Assembly: GCF_000374445.1 (NCBI RefSeq)
Contig: NZ_KB894440.1
Location: 1 to 64,000, forward strand
DNA: 64,000 bases
Source of the DNA: Actinokineospora enzanensis DSM 44649
GTDB taxonomy: Bacteria > Actinomycetota > Actinomycetes > Mycobacteriales > Pseudonocardiaceae
Direction: 5' to 3'
Below, in pieces: positions 7,887 to 17,043 of this stretch. The position numbers were made by a program, and so were the translations under genes. How positions within the stretch are numbered: position 1 is the stretch's first letter; each line of letters starts with the position of its first letter. A model generated the notes under the pieces. That model ran no database searches, was not told the DNA's origin, and saw only the letters and a program-made list of their open reading frames with translations.

Positions 7887-8648
7887 GTGTCAGGCACGAG
7901 TGGTCGGAAGCCCTCGGGGGCAGCGAAGCGGAAGCCCGCGGCGGGCGACAACGTCCGCGGCTTCCCCGAGCAGGCGCAGACCGCGGACGTCGCCGACCTG
8001 CCGGTACGCCAGCGGCAGGTGCTGGAGGTGATCCGCTCCTGGGTGCAGCGGCACGGCTACCCGCCGAGCGTGCGCGAGATCGGCGAGGCGGTCGGCCTCA
8101 CGTCCACCTCCTCGGTCGCCTACCAGCTGCGCGCCCTGGAGGACAAGGGCTACCTGCGCCGCGACCCGAACCGCCCGCGCGCGATCGGCGTGCTGTCCGC
8201 CGACGCCTCCCCCGCGCAGCTGCGCGGCGAGCAGGGCTCCCCGGTGCTGGTGGGGCAGTCCGACGCGGGCCCGGTGCCCACCTACGTGCCGGTGGTCGGC
8301 CGGATCGCCGCCGGTGGCCCGATCCTGGCCGAGCAGGCGGTGGAGGACGTGTTCCCGCTGCCCAAGGAGCTGGTCGGCGAGGGCTCGCTGTTCATGCTGA
8401 AGGTCGCGGGCGACTCGATGATCGACGCGGCGATCGCGAACGACGACTGGGTGGTGGTCCGCCAACAGCCGACCGCCGACAACGGCGACATCGTCGCGGC
8501 CATGATCGACGGCGAGGCCACGGTGAAGACCTTCAAGCGCCGCGACGGCCACGTCTGGCTGCTGCCGCACAACGACGCGTACGAGCCGATCCCCGGTGAC
8601 GAGGCCACGATCCTGGGCAAGGTCGTCGCCGTGCTGCGCAGGCTCTAG
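7887..8648 (+). CDS. lexA: SOS repressor LexA
   Basis: LexA represses DNA-damage genes and cleaves itself when bound to RecA filaments. The 253-residue product is slightly long because of a basic N-terminal tail of about 35 residues. The winged HTH is at about 41-97 ([21 protein letters not shown]). The cleavage site is Ala142-Gly143 in GRIAAGGPI. The catalytic dyad is Ser177 (GDSM) and Lys214 (ATVKTF). The start is GTG 7887 with GGGAGG upstream. It is divergent from the LysM gene across three LexA boxes, and its stop overlaps the stop of the convergent gene at 8645. Confidence 0.97.
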   Translation: MSGTSGRKPSGAAKRKPAAGDNVRGFPEQAQTADVADLPVRQRQVLEVIRSWVQRHGYPPSVREIGEAVGLTSTSSVAYQLRALEDKGYLRRDPNRPRAIGVLSADASPAQLRGEQGSPVLVGQSDAGPVPTYVPVVGRIAAGGPILAEQAVEDVFPLPKELVGEGSLFMLKVAGDSMIDAAIANDDWVVVRQQPTADNGDIVAAMIDGEATVKTFKRRDGHVWLLPHNDAYEPIPGDEATILGKVVAVLRRL

Positions 8649-9688
8649 CGCCTGGCCGAGCGGCGGTGCATCAGCAGCAGGACGCCGCCGACGACCACCA
8701 CGGCCACGCCGATCGCGGGCAGCGTGCCCAAACCGTCGGACTTTCCCGCGGGCGCGGCTCCGCCGCCGGTGGCAGCGGGTGTGCCGGGTTGTGCGCTGTC
8801 GGACGTGGCTTGGGGCGCGTTCGCGAGCAGGCCGGTGGCACCCTTGACCACGCGGATGGGGGTGCCGACGCCCTCGGAGCCGGAGACCAGGGTGCCGTCG
8901 GGCTCGAACGCGATGGCCTCGCCCTGTTTCTCGTTGGGCAGCGGGATCCGCACGGGTTCGCGCTTGAGGGCGGCCGCGATGTCGCCGTCGGGGGCCGGGT
9001 AGAGGTAGGCCTCGGTGTAGGTGCGCAGGGCGACGACGGTGCCGTCGGCGCTGGTCGCGCCACCGGTCACGACGATGGAGCCGATCATCGAGTTGATCGG
9101 CCCGCCGGGGGTGTCGGTGCTGTGCAGGTCGACCTCGCCGACCTTCTCCAGCGGGGTCGGGCCGGGGGTGGCCAGCGGCCCGGTCGGCCGGTAGACCTCG
9201 CCCACCCCGAACGGGTTCTTCGTCACCAGGTAGGGGACGTTGTTCTTGTCCAACAACAACGCTTCGGTGTCGTGTGGACCGTCCGGATAGCTCAACCGGT
9301 GCAGTGTGGTCTTCCCGGCGGGGGTCAGCTCGATCAGCGCGGCGGTGGGCCGCTTCTTGTTGTTGTCGCCGGTGTCGCTGAGCCAGAACGTGCCGTCGGC
9401 GGACCGGGCCAGGTCCTCCACGTCGTACGGGTCGGTCGGCCCGTTGATCACCTTCTGGATGGCGCAGTCCTTGCCCAGCACGAACACCGTGGACTTCGTG
9501 CCGCCGTCGTTGATCGCGTACCAGTGGTCGGCGTCGGCGACCAGGCCGGACAGCTCGGACAGGCGCTTGTCGGATTGCACGCACGCGTCCACCGGGGCGG
9601 GCGGGTCGGCCGCCGCGACCGGCGCGCCCGTCATCGCGATGCCCCCGACCAGCACGCCCACCAGCACCGAGGCCGTCGACCTCCGCAC
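8645..9688 (-). CDS. Secreted, membrane-tethered protein of unknown function
   Basis: This 347-residue exported protein has an N-terminal signal peptide ([21 protein letters not shown], cleavage near AAADPP). The extracellular body has beta-propeller-like repeats ([53 protein letters not shown]). A Pro/Gly/Ala linker follows, and the C-terminus is LGTLPAIG, a hydrophobic span and HRRSARR. This resembles a sortase signal but lacks the Thr of LPxTG, so it may simply be a membrane anchor. GTG 9688 is chosen because GGGGGAGG precedes it. The gene is convergent with lexA. The molecular role is unknown. Confidence 0.75.
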   Translation of the reverse strand: MRRSTASVLVGVLVGGIAMTGAPVAAADPPAPVDACVQSDKRLSELSGLVADADHWYAINDGGTKSTVFVLGKDCAIQKVINGPTDPYDVEDLARSADGTFWLSDTGDNNKKRPTAALIELTPAGKTTLHRLSYPDGPHDTEALLLDKNNVPYLVTKNPFGVGEVYRPTGPLATPGPTPLEKVGEVDLHSTDTPGGPINSMIGSIVVTGGATSADGTVVALRTYTEAYLYPAPDGDIAAALKREPVRIPLPNEKQGEAIAFEPDGTLVSGSEGVGTPIRVVKGATGLLANAPQATSDSAQPGTPAATGGGAAPAGKSDGLGTLPAIGVAVVVVGGVLLLMHRRSARR

Positions 9689-9772
9689 GCGCCACCTCCC
9701 CCGTCTCCCCGACCACCGTAGCCGTGTCCCCGGTAGGACGTCCGCGCCGCGACCGGGGTTGGCGCGACACGA

Positions 9773-9810
9773 CGAGGCCCCGGCGAGACGTGTGTCTCGC
9801 CGGGGCCTCG
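9773..9810 (-). terminator. 17-bp perfect hairpin after hflX
   Basis: The arms 9773-9789 and 9794-9810 are perfectly complementary around a GTGT loop, 12 nt past the hflX stop. There is no U tract. It also lies upstream of the GTG at 9688. Confidence 0.75.
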
Positions 9811-9821
9811 CGTATGTCGTG

Positions 9822-11288
9822 CTACGCCGAGGTGCCGTTGACCGCGAAGCCCTCCAGCACGCCCGCCAGGTCGCGCTTGACCCGCGCGCGCAGCGCCGTG
9901 CCCGCCGCCGTGTGCTCCTCGCGCAGTACCTCGCCCTCGCGGTGCACGCGTGCGACGAGCTCGCCGCGCGCATAGGGCACCAGCACGTCGATCTCCTGGT
10001 CCGGCCGGGGCAGCAGCTCGGCGAGCTTCTCGCGCAGCGCCTCGATGCCCGCGCCGGTGTGCGCGGACACGAACACCGCGCCCGGCAGCAGGTGCCGCAG
10101 CCGGGCCAGGCCGAACTCGGTGGTGGCGTCGACCTTGTTGACCACCACCAGCTCCGGCGGCATCGCCCGGTCGCGCCGCTGCCCGATCTCGGCCAGCACC
10201 TCGCGCACCGCGTTGACCTGCCACTCCGGCATCGGGTCGGAACCGTCGACCACGTGCAGCACCAGGTCGGCGTCGGCCACCTCGTCCAGCGTGGTGCGGA
10301 ACGCCTCGACCAGCTGGTGCGGCAGGTGCCGGACGAACCCGACGGTGTCGGTGAGCGTGTACGTGTGCCCGTCCGGGGTCCGCGTGCGCCGGGTGGTGGC
10401 GTCGAGGGTGGCGAACAGCGCGTCCTCCACCAGCACGCCCGCCCCGGTCAGCGCGTTGAGCAGGCTCGACTTGCCCGCGTTGGTGTAGCCGGCGATGGCG
10501 ACGCTGGGGATCTCGTTGGCCGTGCGGCGGCCGCGCTTGGTGTCGCGGACCGTGCCCATGCCCGCGATCTCCTTGCGCAGCTTGGAGATCTTCGCCCGGA
10601 TGCGCCTGCGGTCGGTCTCCAGCTTCGTCTCACCGGGACCGCGCAGACCCACACCGCCGTTGCCGCCGCCAGCGCGGCCGCCGGCCTGCCGGGACAGCGT
10701 CTCGCCCCAGCCGCGCAGGCGTGGCAGCAGGTACTGCAGCTGCGCCAGCTCGACCTGGGACTTGCCCTCCCGGGACCGGGCGTGCTGGGCGAAGATGTCC
10801 AGAATCAGCGCGGTGCGGTCGATGACCTTGACCTTGAGCCGGGCCTCCAGCTGCCGCAGCTGCGACGGCGACAGCTCGCCGTCGCAGATCACCGTGTCGG
10901 CGCCGGTCGCGCGGACGACCTCGCCCAGCTCGGCGACCTTGCCGGAGCCGATGTAGGTGGCCGGGTCGGGACGGTCGCGCCGCTGCACGAGCCCCTCCAG
11001 CACCTCCGAGCCCGCCGTCTCGGCCAGCCGGGCCAGCTCGGCCAGCGAGACCTCGGACTCCAGCGCGGAGCCCCCGGTCCACACGCCGACCAGCACGACC
11101 CGCTCCAGGCGCAGCTGCCGGTACTCGACCTCGGTGATGTCCTGCAGCTCGGTGGACAGCCCGGCGACGCGCCGCAGCGACGACCGCTCTTCGAGTTCGA
11201 GCTCACCGAGGGAGAGGTCATCCGGCTCGGACCATGCCCGCGACGTCGACGTCCGGTCGAACTCGTGCCGGTTGATTTCCTCTGTCAC
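9822..11288 (-). CDS. hflX: GTPase HflX
   Basis: HflX is a ribosome-associated GTPase that splits stalled or stressed 70S ribosomes. The 488-residue protein has the N-terminal HflX domain (YIGSGKVAEL, VICDGELSPSQLRQLE), a glycine-rich hinge (RAGGGNGGVGLRGPGETKLE), and a G domain with G1 GYTNAGKSS, G3 DTVGF and G4 NKVD. GTG 11288 (VTEEINRHEF) is taken as start, with GAAGGA about 12 nt upstream; the frame continues to 11411 but would overlap the next gene's 3' end. Order with dapF and miaA matches other actinobacteria. A strong hairpin follows. Confidence 0.93.
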   Translation of the reverse strand: MTEEINRHEFDRTSTSRAWSEPDDLSLGELELEERSSLRRVAGLSTELQDITEVEYRQLRLERVVLVGVWTGGSALESEVSLAELARLAETAGSEVLEGLVQRRDRPDPATYIGSGKVAELGEVVRATGADTVICDGELSPSQLRQLEARLKVKVIDRTALILDIFAQHARSREGKSQVELAQLQYLLPRLRGWGETLSRQAGGRAGGGNGGVGLRGPGETKLETDRRRIRAKISKLRKEIAGMGTVRDTKRGRRTANEIPSVAIAGYTNAGKSSLLNALTGAGVLVEDALFATLDATTRRTRTPDGHTYTLTDTVGFVRHLPHQLVEAFRTTLDEVADADLVLHVVDGSDPMPEWQVNAVREVLAEIGQRRDRAMPPELVVVNKVDATTEFGLARLRHLLPGAVFVSAHTGAGIEALREKLAELLPRPDQEIDVLVPYARGELVARVHREGEVLREEHTAAGTALRARVKRDLAGVLEGFAVNGTSA

Positions 11289-11385
11289 GTGGTGAACCCG
11301 TCCTTCGTTCGGTTGCGAGACTCTCGGTACCCCGTCGGTATCCGTTCCGCCATCGTCCCACGATGAAGCGGACGAATCGATCCGG

Positions 11386-11904
11386 TTATTCCCCGGGATA
11401 GAACGCGACATACACGGCCGTGCGCTGTACGTCCGGATCCGGCGGGCGGGCGGCGAACTCGTCGAGCAGGGCGCCCATCCGGTCCATCAGCTCCAGCCGG
11501 GCCGCCGCGTCGACCTGCACGACCATGCGGGACTGGTCGATCGCGGCCAGCCCGGCGTCGGAGACCTCGGTCAGGTAGGCCTGCAGCATCGCCTCGGCGA
11601 TGGAGACCCGCGGGCCGCCGTGCCCGGCGCTCAGCCGCCAGGACAGGCCGGTGCTCAGGTAGGGGATCTCCTTGGCACCCCGGTTGCCGCGCCGGGCGGG
11701 CTGCGCCTCCAGGAAACCGGTCGCGACCAGCTTGCGGATGTGGTGCAGCGTGGTCGCCGGGTCCTTGTCGAGGCGCTCGGCGATCTCCTTGTTGGTGAGT
11801 GCGCGCTGGTGGGTCAACCGGATGATCCGCAACCGGATCGCCGACCCCATGGCCTCGATCTCGGCAGGGGTCGCCGCGCGGCGGGCGGGACTGGGCGTGC
11901 TCAC
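11386..11904 (-). CDS. ArsR-like winged-helix transcriptional regulator
   Basis: This is a 172-residue regulator. The N-terminal winged HTH (about 14-75) reads LRIIRLTHQRALTNKEIAERL then DPATTLHHIRKLVATGFLE, a typical HTH_20/ArsR fold. The C-terminal half is helical and probably mediates dimerisation or effector binding. No metal-binding Cys pair is seen. The start is GTG 11904. It is divergent from an MFS transporter, with a 7-bp inverted repeat between them (11931-11952), so it probably represses the transporter and itself. Confidence 0.85.
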   Translation of the reverse strand: MSTPSPARRAATPAEIEAMGSAIRLRIIRLTHQRALTNKEIAERLDKDPATTLHHIRKLVATGFLEAQPARRGNRGAKEIPYLSTGLSWRLSAGHGGPRVSIAEAMLQAYLTEVSDAGLAAIDQSRMVVQVDAAARLELMDRMGALLDEFAARPPDPDVQRTAVYVAFYPGE

Positions 11905-11930
11905 CGGCCCAGCCTACGGCGGTGGATAAA

Positions 11931-11952
11931 GTGATTGACAGTTTCCAATCAC
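11931..11952. promoter_or_regulatory. Operator (inverted repeat) between HTH regulator and MFS gene
   Basis: GTGATTG (11931-11937) and CAATCAC (11946-11952) form a perfect 7-bp inverted repeat with an 8-nt spacer. It overlaps the -35 element of the MFS promoter, an arrangement expected for repression by the divergent regulator. Confidence 0.7.
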
Positions 11953-11963
11953 TCCCGGATCCT
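11935..11963 (+). promoter_or_regulatory. Promoter of the MFS gene, probably leaderless
   Basis: TTGACA (11935-11940) is a perfect -35. After 17 nt comes GATCCT (11958-11963) as a fair -10. Six bases later lies GTG 11970, so transcription would begin at or next to the start codon. Confidence 0.6.
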
Positions 11964-11969
11964 TGCGCC

Positions 11970-13220
11970 GTGACCACCACACTCCGCACCCACCCCGGCT
12001 TCCGGCGGCTCTGGACCGGCGACACAATCGCCCAGTTCGGCACGGCCATCGGCCAGGTCGTGCTGCCGCTGCTGGCCGTCGGCGTGCTGCACGCGACCCC
12101 GGCCGAGATGGGTGTGCTCACCGCGGCCGAGACAGCCGCGTTCCTGCTCATCGGCCTGCCCGCAGGCGCCTGGGTGGACCGGATGCGGCGGCGGCCGCTG
12201 ATGATCCGGATGGACCTGGCCCGCGCGGCCCTGCTGCTCAGCGTGCCGGTGGCGGGCTGGCTGGGCGTGCTCGGCTTCCCGCAGCTGGTCGTGGTGGCGC
12301 TGCTGGTAGGCGGTTGCACGGTGTTCTTCGACGTCGGCTACCAGTCGTACCTGCCGTCGCTGATCGGCCGCGAACACCTGATGGAGGGCAACGCCCGACT
12401 CCAGGCCAGCCAGTCCGTCGCGATGTTCGGCGGCCCGGCGCTGGGCGGCGTCCTCACCCAGCTGGTGGGCGCGGTGTCCAGCCTGCTTGTCACCAGTGTG
12501 GGTTACCTGTCGTCGGCGTTCTTCCTGTCCCGGATCACCACCCCCGAACCGGCTCCGGAACGCCCCGCCAACCCCAACCTGCGCGCGGAAGTGCTGGAGG
12601 GGCTGCGGTTCGTGTTCGCCGACACCCGCCTGCGCGCCATCGTCGGTTGCACGGCCACGTGGAACCTGTTCTTCGGTGTGCAGAACGCGGTGCTCATGCT
12701 GTTCCTGGTGCACGACCTCCGGCTCGGCGGGACCGCGATCGGCCTGGTGATCGGCAGCATGGGGGTCGGCGGCGTCCTCGGCGCGCTGGTCTCCGCCCGG
12801 GTCATCCGCGCGCTGGGCCAGGCCAGGACCATCTGGGTGGTCACCACCGGCAGCGCGCTGGTCAGCCTGGTCGCCCCACTGGCCCGGCCGGGCTGGTCGG
12901 TGTCCCTGCTGGTCGTGGGCTTCCTCGCGGTCAGCTCCGCGTCGGTGATCTACAACGTCGCCCAGGTCAGCTTCCGCCAGGCACTGTGCCCCGACCACCT
13001 GCTGGGCCGGATGAACGCCAGCGTCCGCTTCCTGGTCTGGGGCACCATGCCCCTGGGCGGCCTGCTGGGCGGCGCCCTCGGCGAATGGCTCGGCGTCCGC
13101 TCCACGCTGTGGGTCGCGGTGCTCGGCTGGATATCGGCCTGCCTGTGGGTACTGCTGTCCCCACTGCGCACGACCCGCGACCTGCCGGTGGACGCGTTAC
13201 CCACGGCGGCCGAGTCCTGA
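11970..13220 (+). CDS. MFS efflux transporter
   Basis: This is a 416-residue major facilitator with about 12 membrane segments, probably a drug or metabolite exporter in the plasma membrane. N-terminal RTHPGFRRLWTGDTIAQFGTA and the loop AGAWVDRMRRRPLMIRMD after TM2 (GxxxDRxxRR type) are typical of the MFS_3/enterobactin-exporter-like group. I prefer GTG 11970 over the upstream GTG 11922 because the family start motif (TTTLRTHPGFRRLW) begins there and the promoter fits a leaderless mRNA. It is divergent from and probably repressed by the winged-helix gene. The substrate is unknown. Confidence 0.85.
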   Translation: MTTTLRTHPGFRRLWTGDTIAQFGTAIGQVVLPLLAVGVLHATPAEMGVLTAAETAAFLLIGLPAGAWVDRMRRRPLMIRMDLARAALLLSVPVAGWLGVLGFPQLVVVALLVGGCTVFFDVGYQSYLPSLIGREHLMEGNARLQASQSVAMFGGPALGGVLTQLVGAVSSLLVTSVGYLSSAFFLSRITTPEPAPERPANPNLRAEVLEGLRFVFADTRLRAIVGCTATWNLFFGVQNAVLMLFLVHDLRLGGTAIGLVIGSMGVGGVLGALVSARVIRALGQARTIWVVTTGSALVSLVAPLARPGWSVSLLVVGFLAVSSASVIYNVAQVSFRQALCPDHLLGRMNASVRFLVWGTMPLGGLLGGALGEWLGVRSTLWVAVLGWISACLWVLLSPLRTTRDLPVDALPTAAES

Positions 13221-13284
13221 GGCCCCGGTTCGCGAGACACCCGGTCGCGGCGAGCTACCAACTCACTCGCTGCCGGTCGGCGAC

Positions 13285-13320
13285 AACGGTTCAGGGGGTT
13301 AACGGTTCAGGGGGTTAACG
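13285..13320. repeat. 16-bp tandem repeat, 2.25 copies
   Basis: The unit aacggttcagggggtt occurs at 13285-13300 and 13301-13316 exactly, with four more bases of a third copy. It lies between the convergent stop codons of the MFS gene and dapF. No function is evident. Confidence 0.9.
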
Positions 13321-13351
13321 AGCCGGGCTCGCGGCTGGCCATACCCCTGCC

Positions 13352-14188
13352 TCAGGCGTGGGCCGCCCACCAGTCGTCGGAAATCTCGCCCTGGGCGACG
13401 AAAACGGCCGGGCCGGTCAATGTGCTGCCATCGTCGGTGATGGACACCCGCACCGTGCCACCGGGAATGTGCACGGTCACCGTGCCCGTCCCCTGCCCCC
13501 GCGCGTCCAGATGCGCCGCCGCCGCCGCGACCGTCCCGGTTCCACACGACCGCGTCTCGCCCACACCCCGCTCGTGAACACGCATCCGCACCTCGTCGGG
13601 CCCGATCGGCTGCACGAACTCCAGGTTGACGCCGTTCGGGAACACCGCGCCGTCGAACCCCGGCTGCACGGTCAGGTCCAACGGCTCGACCCCGTCCACC
13701 ACACACGCCAGATGCGGATTCCCCACATCGATCCCGAGCCCGGCGAACGCCACCCCGCCAACCGTGGCCGTCGACCGCCCGGTGACCCGCACCCGTCCCA
13801 TGTCGACAGTGACCATCCCGGCGCCGTCCACGGTCGCGGGCCTCATCCCCGACCGGGTCCCGACCGGGATCTCCGGCCCCTCGGCCAGCCCGGCATCACG
13901 CAGGTACCGAGCGAACACCCGCACCCCGTTGCCGCACATCTCCGCCACAGACCCATCCGCGTTGCGGTAGTCCATGAACCACACGTCGCCATCGATCCCG
14001 GCCGGGGCATCCCGCAACGCCTTAGTCCGCACCACCCGCAACACCCCGTCGGCCCCGAGCCCCCGCCGCCGGTCACACAGGGCACGGACACGGTTGTCGG
14101 TCAGGTCCAGGTCACCATCAGGATCGGGCAACAACACAAAGTCGTTCTCCGTCCCGTGCCCCTTGCAAAACGCGATCGCCACCAGCAC
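13352..14188 (-). CDS. dapF: Diaminopimelate epimerase
   Basis: DapF converts LL- to meso-diaminopimelate for lysine and peptidoglycan synthesis in the cytoplasm. The 278-residue protein opens with [14 protein letters not shown], has the two catalytic cysteines in MCGNG (Cys85) and SCGTGT (Cys215), and NPH (158-159 region) and NLEF substrate loops. GTG 14188 or GTG 14182 could be the start; neither has a clear ribosome site. It lies in the conserved hflX-dapF-miaA neighbourhood, although an MFS/regulator pair separates it from hflX here. Confidence 0.95.
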   Translation of the reverse strand: MLVAIAFCKGHGTENDFVLLPDPDGDLDLTDNRVRALCDRRRGLGADGVLRVVRTKALRDAPAGIDGDVWFMDYRNADGSVAEMCGNGVRVFARYLRDAGLAEGPEIPVGTRSGMRPATVDGAGMVTVDMGRVRVTGRSTATVGGVAFAGLGIDVGNPHLACVVDGVEPLDLTVQPGFDGAVFPNGVNLEFVQPIGPDEVRMRVHERGVGETRSCGTGTVAAAAAHLDARGQGTGTVTVHIPGGTVRVSITDDGSTLTGPAVFVAQGEISDDWWAAHA

Positions 14189-14458
14189 AGCCTACGACCA
14201 TCACCGCCGTTCCCCATCCACAGCCAAGATCATCATCTGCGCGCAGGACCTGCACCTGCCGGTAGAATGAAACTCGGGGGTCCCCGGCGACTTGTCCACA
14301 ACGGGCCGATCCATCCACAACCCGCCACCCTCCGCTTGACTTGGCAAGGGCAGACACCCACCCACGATCAAGATCGTCGGCCCGGCTCTCCCTGTACCCG
14401 CGCCACCTGGCAGCCCGTTCACCCGGCGTCCGTCCGCATTCCCGCACAAACATCACCT

Positions 14459-14607
14459 GCGGACGCGACACCCGCCGACGCCGCCGGACGCCTAGCCCGG
14501 TCGCCCAGCCTGGTCGCGGTAACACCCGCCGACCATCTCCGGCCCCGGCCAACGACGCACAGGTACCGGTCGCGTCCGCCAACCCGGACCGCCAGGTCGG
14601 AGTGGAC
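14459..14607 (+). pseudogene. Decayed partial copy of the DUF349 gene (N-terminal linker)
   Basis: This stretch is collinear with 17203-17349 in the DUF349 gene, same orientation, offset about 2.74 kb. It opens with a 25-nt identical run (14459-14483 against 17203-17227). Later it encodes PAPANDAQVPVASANP where the gene encodes PAPTDGAQVPVASTDP. Small indels break the frame between these two parts, and no kinase, helix or DUF349 repeat follows. It is therefore a non-functional fragment. Confidence 0.75.
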
Positions 14608-14826
14608 AACCGAGTCCCCACAGACAGCCGCAAGGGCTCGGACGACTCAAGATCGCCCCGCGCAGTGCGCTTCCTTGGGCCAGGGCACCTTCGACGCCAC
14701 CAGCTCAGCGCCCCCAACGGCCTGCCGCAGAGCCGCCGCAGATGGCGAACAGCCGGACACCGGCACCAGCAACCTGGGCCGAGCCAGGAGCCCCCGCGAC
14801 CAATCCGGGCCACACCCAAAGCCCAC

Positions 14827-14863
14827 CACTCCCAGGGGGATCCCCCGCAGCCATTTTACCAGG
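14827..14863. repeat. Palindromic intergenic element, copy 1
   Basis: It reads CTCCCAGGGGGATCCCCCG then CAGCCATTTTACCAGGC. The GGGGGATCCCCC core is a perfect palindrome. A second copy with about five differences is at 15075-15114 in the same orientation. Confidence 0.75.
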
Positions 14864-15074
14864 CCAAGGGCCGAAAAGATCTTCCATCGGGAAGTTCTCG
14901 ATCTATCTGTGGATAACTCTTGTCGCCCGACGGAATGAATCTCGGGCGTGATCAACAGCATCGACACAGGTCATGGCCACGCAGTTCACCCGCCATGATC
15001 AAAACCCGAGAATGAGCCGCAGGCGGTCATTGACAGAGCAGAAATGCAAACGGCAGCCCCACCACAAAACCCGC

Positions 15075-15114
15075 CGCTCCCAAGGGGGATCCCCCCACGG
15101 CCATTCTACCAGGC
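15075..15114. repeat. Palindromic intergenic element, copy 2
   Basis: It reads CTCCCAAGGGGGATCCCCC then CACGGCCATTCTACCAGGC. It is about 250 bp from copy 1, in the same orientation. The conserved CCATTYTACCAGGC tail shows the similarity is not just the palindrome. Confidence 0.75.
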
Positions 15115-15177
15115 GGGAGTGGTTGTGGATCTTGGGAATAAGAGCGCGGGGGCGGGGCTGTGGATAACTTGTGTCGC

Positions 15178-16095
15178 TCAGGCGGGTGAAGTTTGCGAGG
15201 CGATGACCGTCAAGGCGGCGGCCACGAGGTCGGGACGGGAGGCGTCGAGCCAGGTCAGGCGGGGGTCGCGGCGGAACCAGGAGCGTTGGCGGCGGACGAA
15301 GCGGCGGGTGGCTCGGGCGGTTTCCGCGGCGGCGGTCTCGAAGTCCTCGTCGGCGTCCAGGGCGGTGAGGACCTGTTGGTAGCCGAGGGCTCGCGAGGCG
15401 GTCCGGCCGTCGCGGAGACCGTGGGTGACCAGAGTTCGGGTCTCGTCAACCAGGCCGTCGTCGAACATGCGGGTGACGCGGAGGTCGACGCGGGTGTCGA
15501 GGTCCTCGGCCGGGCGGTCGAGCGCGATCATGACCAGGTCGTAGCGGGGCGGGCCGGGGCGGGGCATCGTCGCGGAGAATGGGCGGCCGGTCAGTTCGAT
15601 GACCTCCAGCGCGCGCACGACGCGGCGGCCGTTGGTCGGCAACACGGCCTCGGCGGCGACCGGGTCCAGGAGCGTCAGACGAGCGTGCAGTGGTGCGGCG
15701 CCGACGTCGGCGAGTTCGGCTTCCAGGCGGGCGCGGATGGCCGGGTCGGTGCCGGGGAACTCCAGGTCGTCGACGACCGCCTGCACGTACAGGCCCGAGC
15801 CGCCGACCAGCACCGGGACCCGGTCGTGGGCCAGCAGGTCCTCGATCGTGGCCCGCGCGTGACGCTGGTAGGCGGCGACGGAGGCGGTCTCGCGCACGTC
15901 GAGCACGTCCAGCAGGTGGTGCGGGACGCCGCGACGCTCGGCGGGGGTGATCTTGGCGGTGCCGATGTCCATGCCCCGGTAGAGCTGCATGGCGTCCGCG
16001 TTGACGACCTCGCCGCCCAGTCGTTCGGCCAGGGCGACGCCGAGGTCGGACTTGCCGGTGGCGGTCGGGCCCACCACGGCGACGGCGACGGTCAC
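15178..16095 (-). CDS. miaA: tRNA dimethylallyltransferase MiaA
   Basis: MiaA transfers dimethylallyl from DMAPP to N6 of A37 in tRNAs that read UNN codons; MiaB (encoded at 19248) acts next. The 305-residue protein has the P-loop GPTATGKSD near the N-terminus, the substrate motif [17 protein letters not shown], and [20 protein letters not shown]. The C-terminal [19 protein letters not shown] is typical. GTG 16095 overlaps the upstream stop in GTGA, implying translational coupling with the 16092-16805 gene. Confidence 0.95.
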   Translation of the reverse strand: MTVAVAVVGPTATGKSDLGVALAERLGGEVVNADAMQLYRGMDIGTAKITPAERRGVPHHLLDVLDVRETASVAAYQRHARATIEDLLAHDRVPVLVGGSGLYVQAVVDDLEFPGTDPAIRARLEAELADVGAAPLHARLTLLDPVAAEAVLPTNGRRVVRALEVIELTGRPFSATMPRPGPPRYDLVMIALDRPAEDLDTRVDLRVTRMFDDGLVDETRTLVTHGLRDGRTASRALGYQQVLTALDADEDFETAAAETARATRRFVRRQRSWFRRDPRLTWLDASRPDLVAAALTVIASQTSPA

Positions 16096-16805
16096 GCGGC
16101 CGTCCACACCGCGAAGTGGTAGGCGACGCCGAACGGTGTCGACATGCTGGACTCGGTCGCCTGCCAACGTCCACCCACCGCGCGCACGACCTCCGCCAGC
16201 ACCTGCCACGGCGCGCGGCCCACCGCGCCCAGTTCGGCGGCGAGGTCCGGGTCGATGGCGCTCAACCGGTCCACGTCGACGGCGGCCAGTGCCGCGGCGA
16301 TGTCGGCGTCGAAGGCGTCCGCCCGGTCGTCCGGCCTGCCCACGGCGCGTTCGCCGTGCCGGTGCGAGCCGTCGCCGAGGACAAGCAGGTCGACGGGGTC
16401 CGGGCCGGACAGCTCGGTCGCCATCCGTTCGCCCTCCGCCACGCACCCGGCGGGTGACAGGTCGGCCGGGATGACACGGACGGTCGCCTCCTGCGCGCCG
16501 ACCTCGCCCCGCAGCCAACCCGCGACCAGCGCGGGCAACGGCAGTGCCGGGTCGGCGAAGGTCGGGTCGGCGGCCGGGCCGAGGCCGACGCGGACGTCCA
16601 CGCCGAAGCCGCGGAAGGTGCCCGCGACCTCGGGCCCGTACCGGCCGGGCACGCGGTCCGCGCCCAGCACGAACCAGCGGGGGCCGAGCCCGCGGACGAT
16701 GCCCAGGCAGGCGGCCCGGACGGCGGCCGCGTCCCGGTCGCCCGCACCGGTCAGTTCCGGCACGATCAGGGGCGGATGAGGCAACACGGCGACGCGGCGG
16801 ATCAC
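16092..16805 (-). CDS. Extradiol-dioxygenase-like (class III) protein, Rv2728c type
   Basis: This 237-residue protein matches the actinobacterial family always found next to mia[17 protein letters not shown] near the start and [17 protein letters not shown] resemble class III extradiol dioxygenase (LigB-like) folds, which bind Fe(II) through His residues. The actual reaction is unknown. The start is GTG 16805; the -10-like TAATCT ends 7 nt before it, so the transcript may be leaderless. It is coupled to miaA by a GTGA overlap. Confidence 0.75.
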   Translation of the reverse strand: MIRRVAVLPHPPLIVPELTGAGDRDAAAVRAACLGIVRGLGPRWFVLGADRVPGRYGPEVAGTFRGFGVDVRVGLGPAADPTFADPALPLPALVAGWLRGEVGAQEATVRVIPADLSPAGCVAEGERMATELSGPDPVDLLVLGDGSHRHGERAVGRPDDRADAFDADIAAALAAVDVDRLSAIDPDLAAELGAVGRAPWQVLAEVVRAVGGRWQATESSMSTPFGVAYHFAVWTAA

Positions 16806-17043
16806 GGTGGCGAGATTACTGTCCGTCGAACAATCTTGGCGTGCGTGGCCCACGGGCAGCGCCTTTTGCGGCACCATGATGACCATTGCGGCCCTCCGGA
16901 GTACCCAGGCGCCCCGTGACCTGTTTGAATGCGCCCGGGTACCCCGGAAGTCGCACGGCCCGAGGGCCGTTCGCACAGTGCTGGGCCCCGCGCGAGCGGG
17001 GCGCCCGCGGTCGACGCGGGCACGCAGGCAGGAGGAGTCGGCC

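Larger units (their letters stand above)
14189..15177. other. 1-kb gene-free region between dapF and miaA
   Basis: No open frame here has credible coding character. The region contains perfect DnaA-like boxes at 14292-14300, 14908-14916 and 15159-15167, a decayed copy of part of the DUF349 gene (14459-14607), and two copies of a palindromic element (14827-14863 and 15075-15114). It is less strictly GC3-rich than the flanking genes. It looks like a relic and repeat sink. Confidence 0.7.

Noticed and set aside
14118-14819. Minus-strand frame of 233 codons in the dapF-miaA gap
   Set aside because: It is Arg/Gly/Trp-rich and overlaps the decayed DUF349 copy and dapF. It has no domain.
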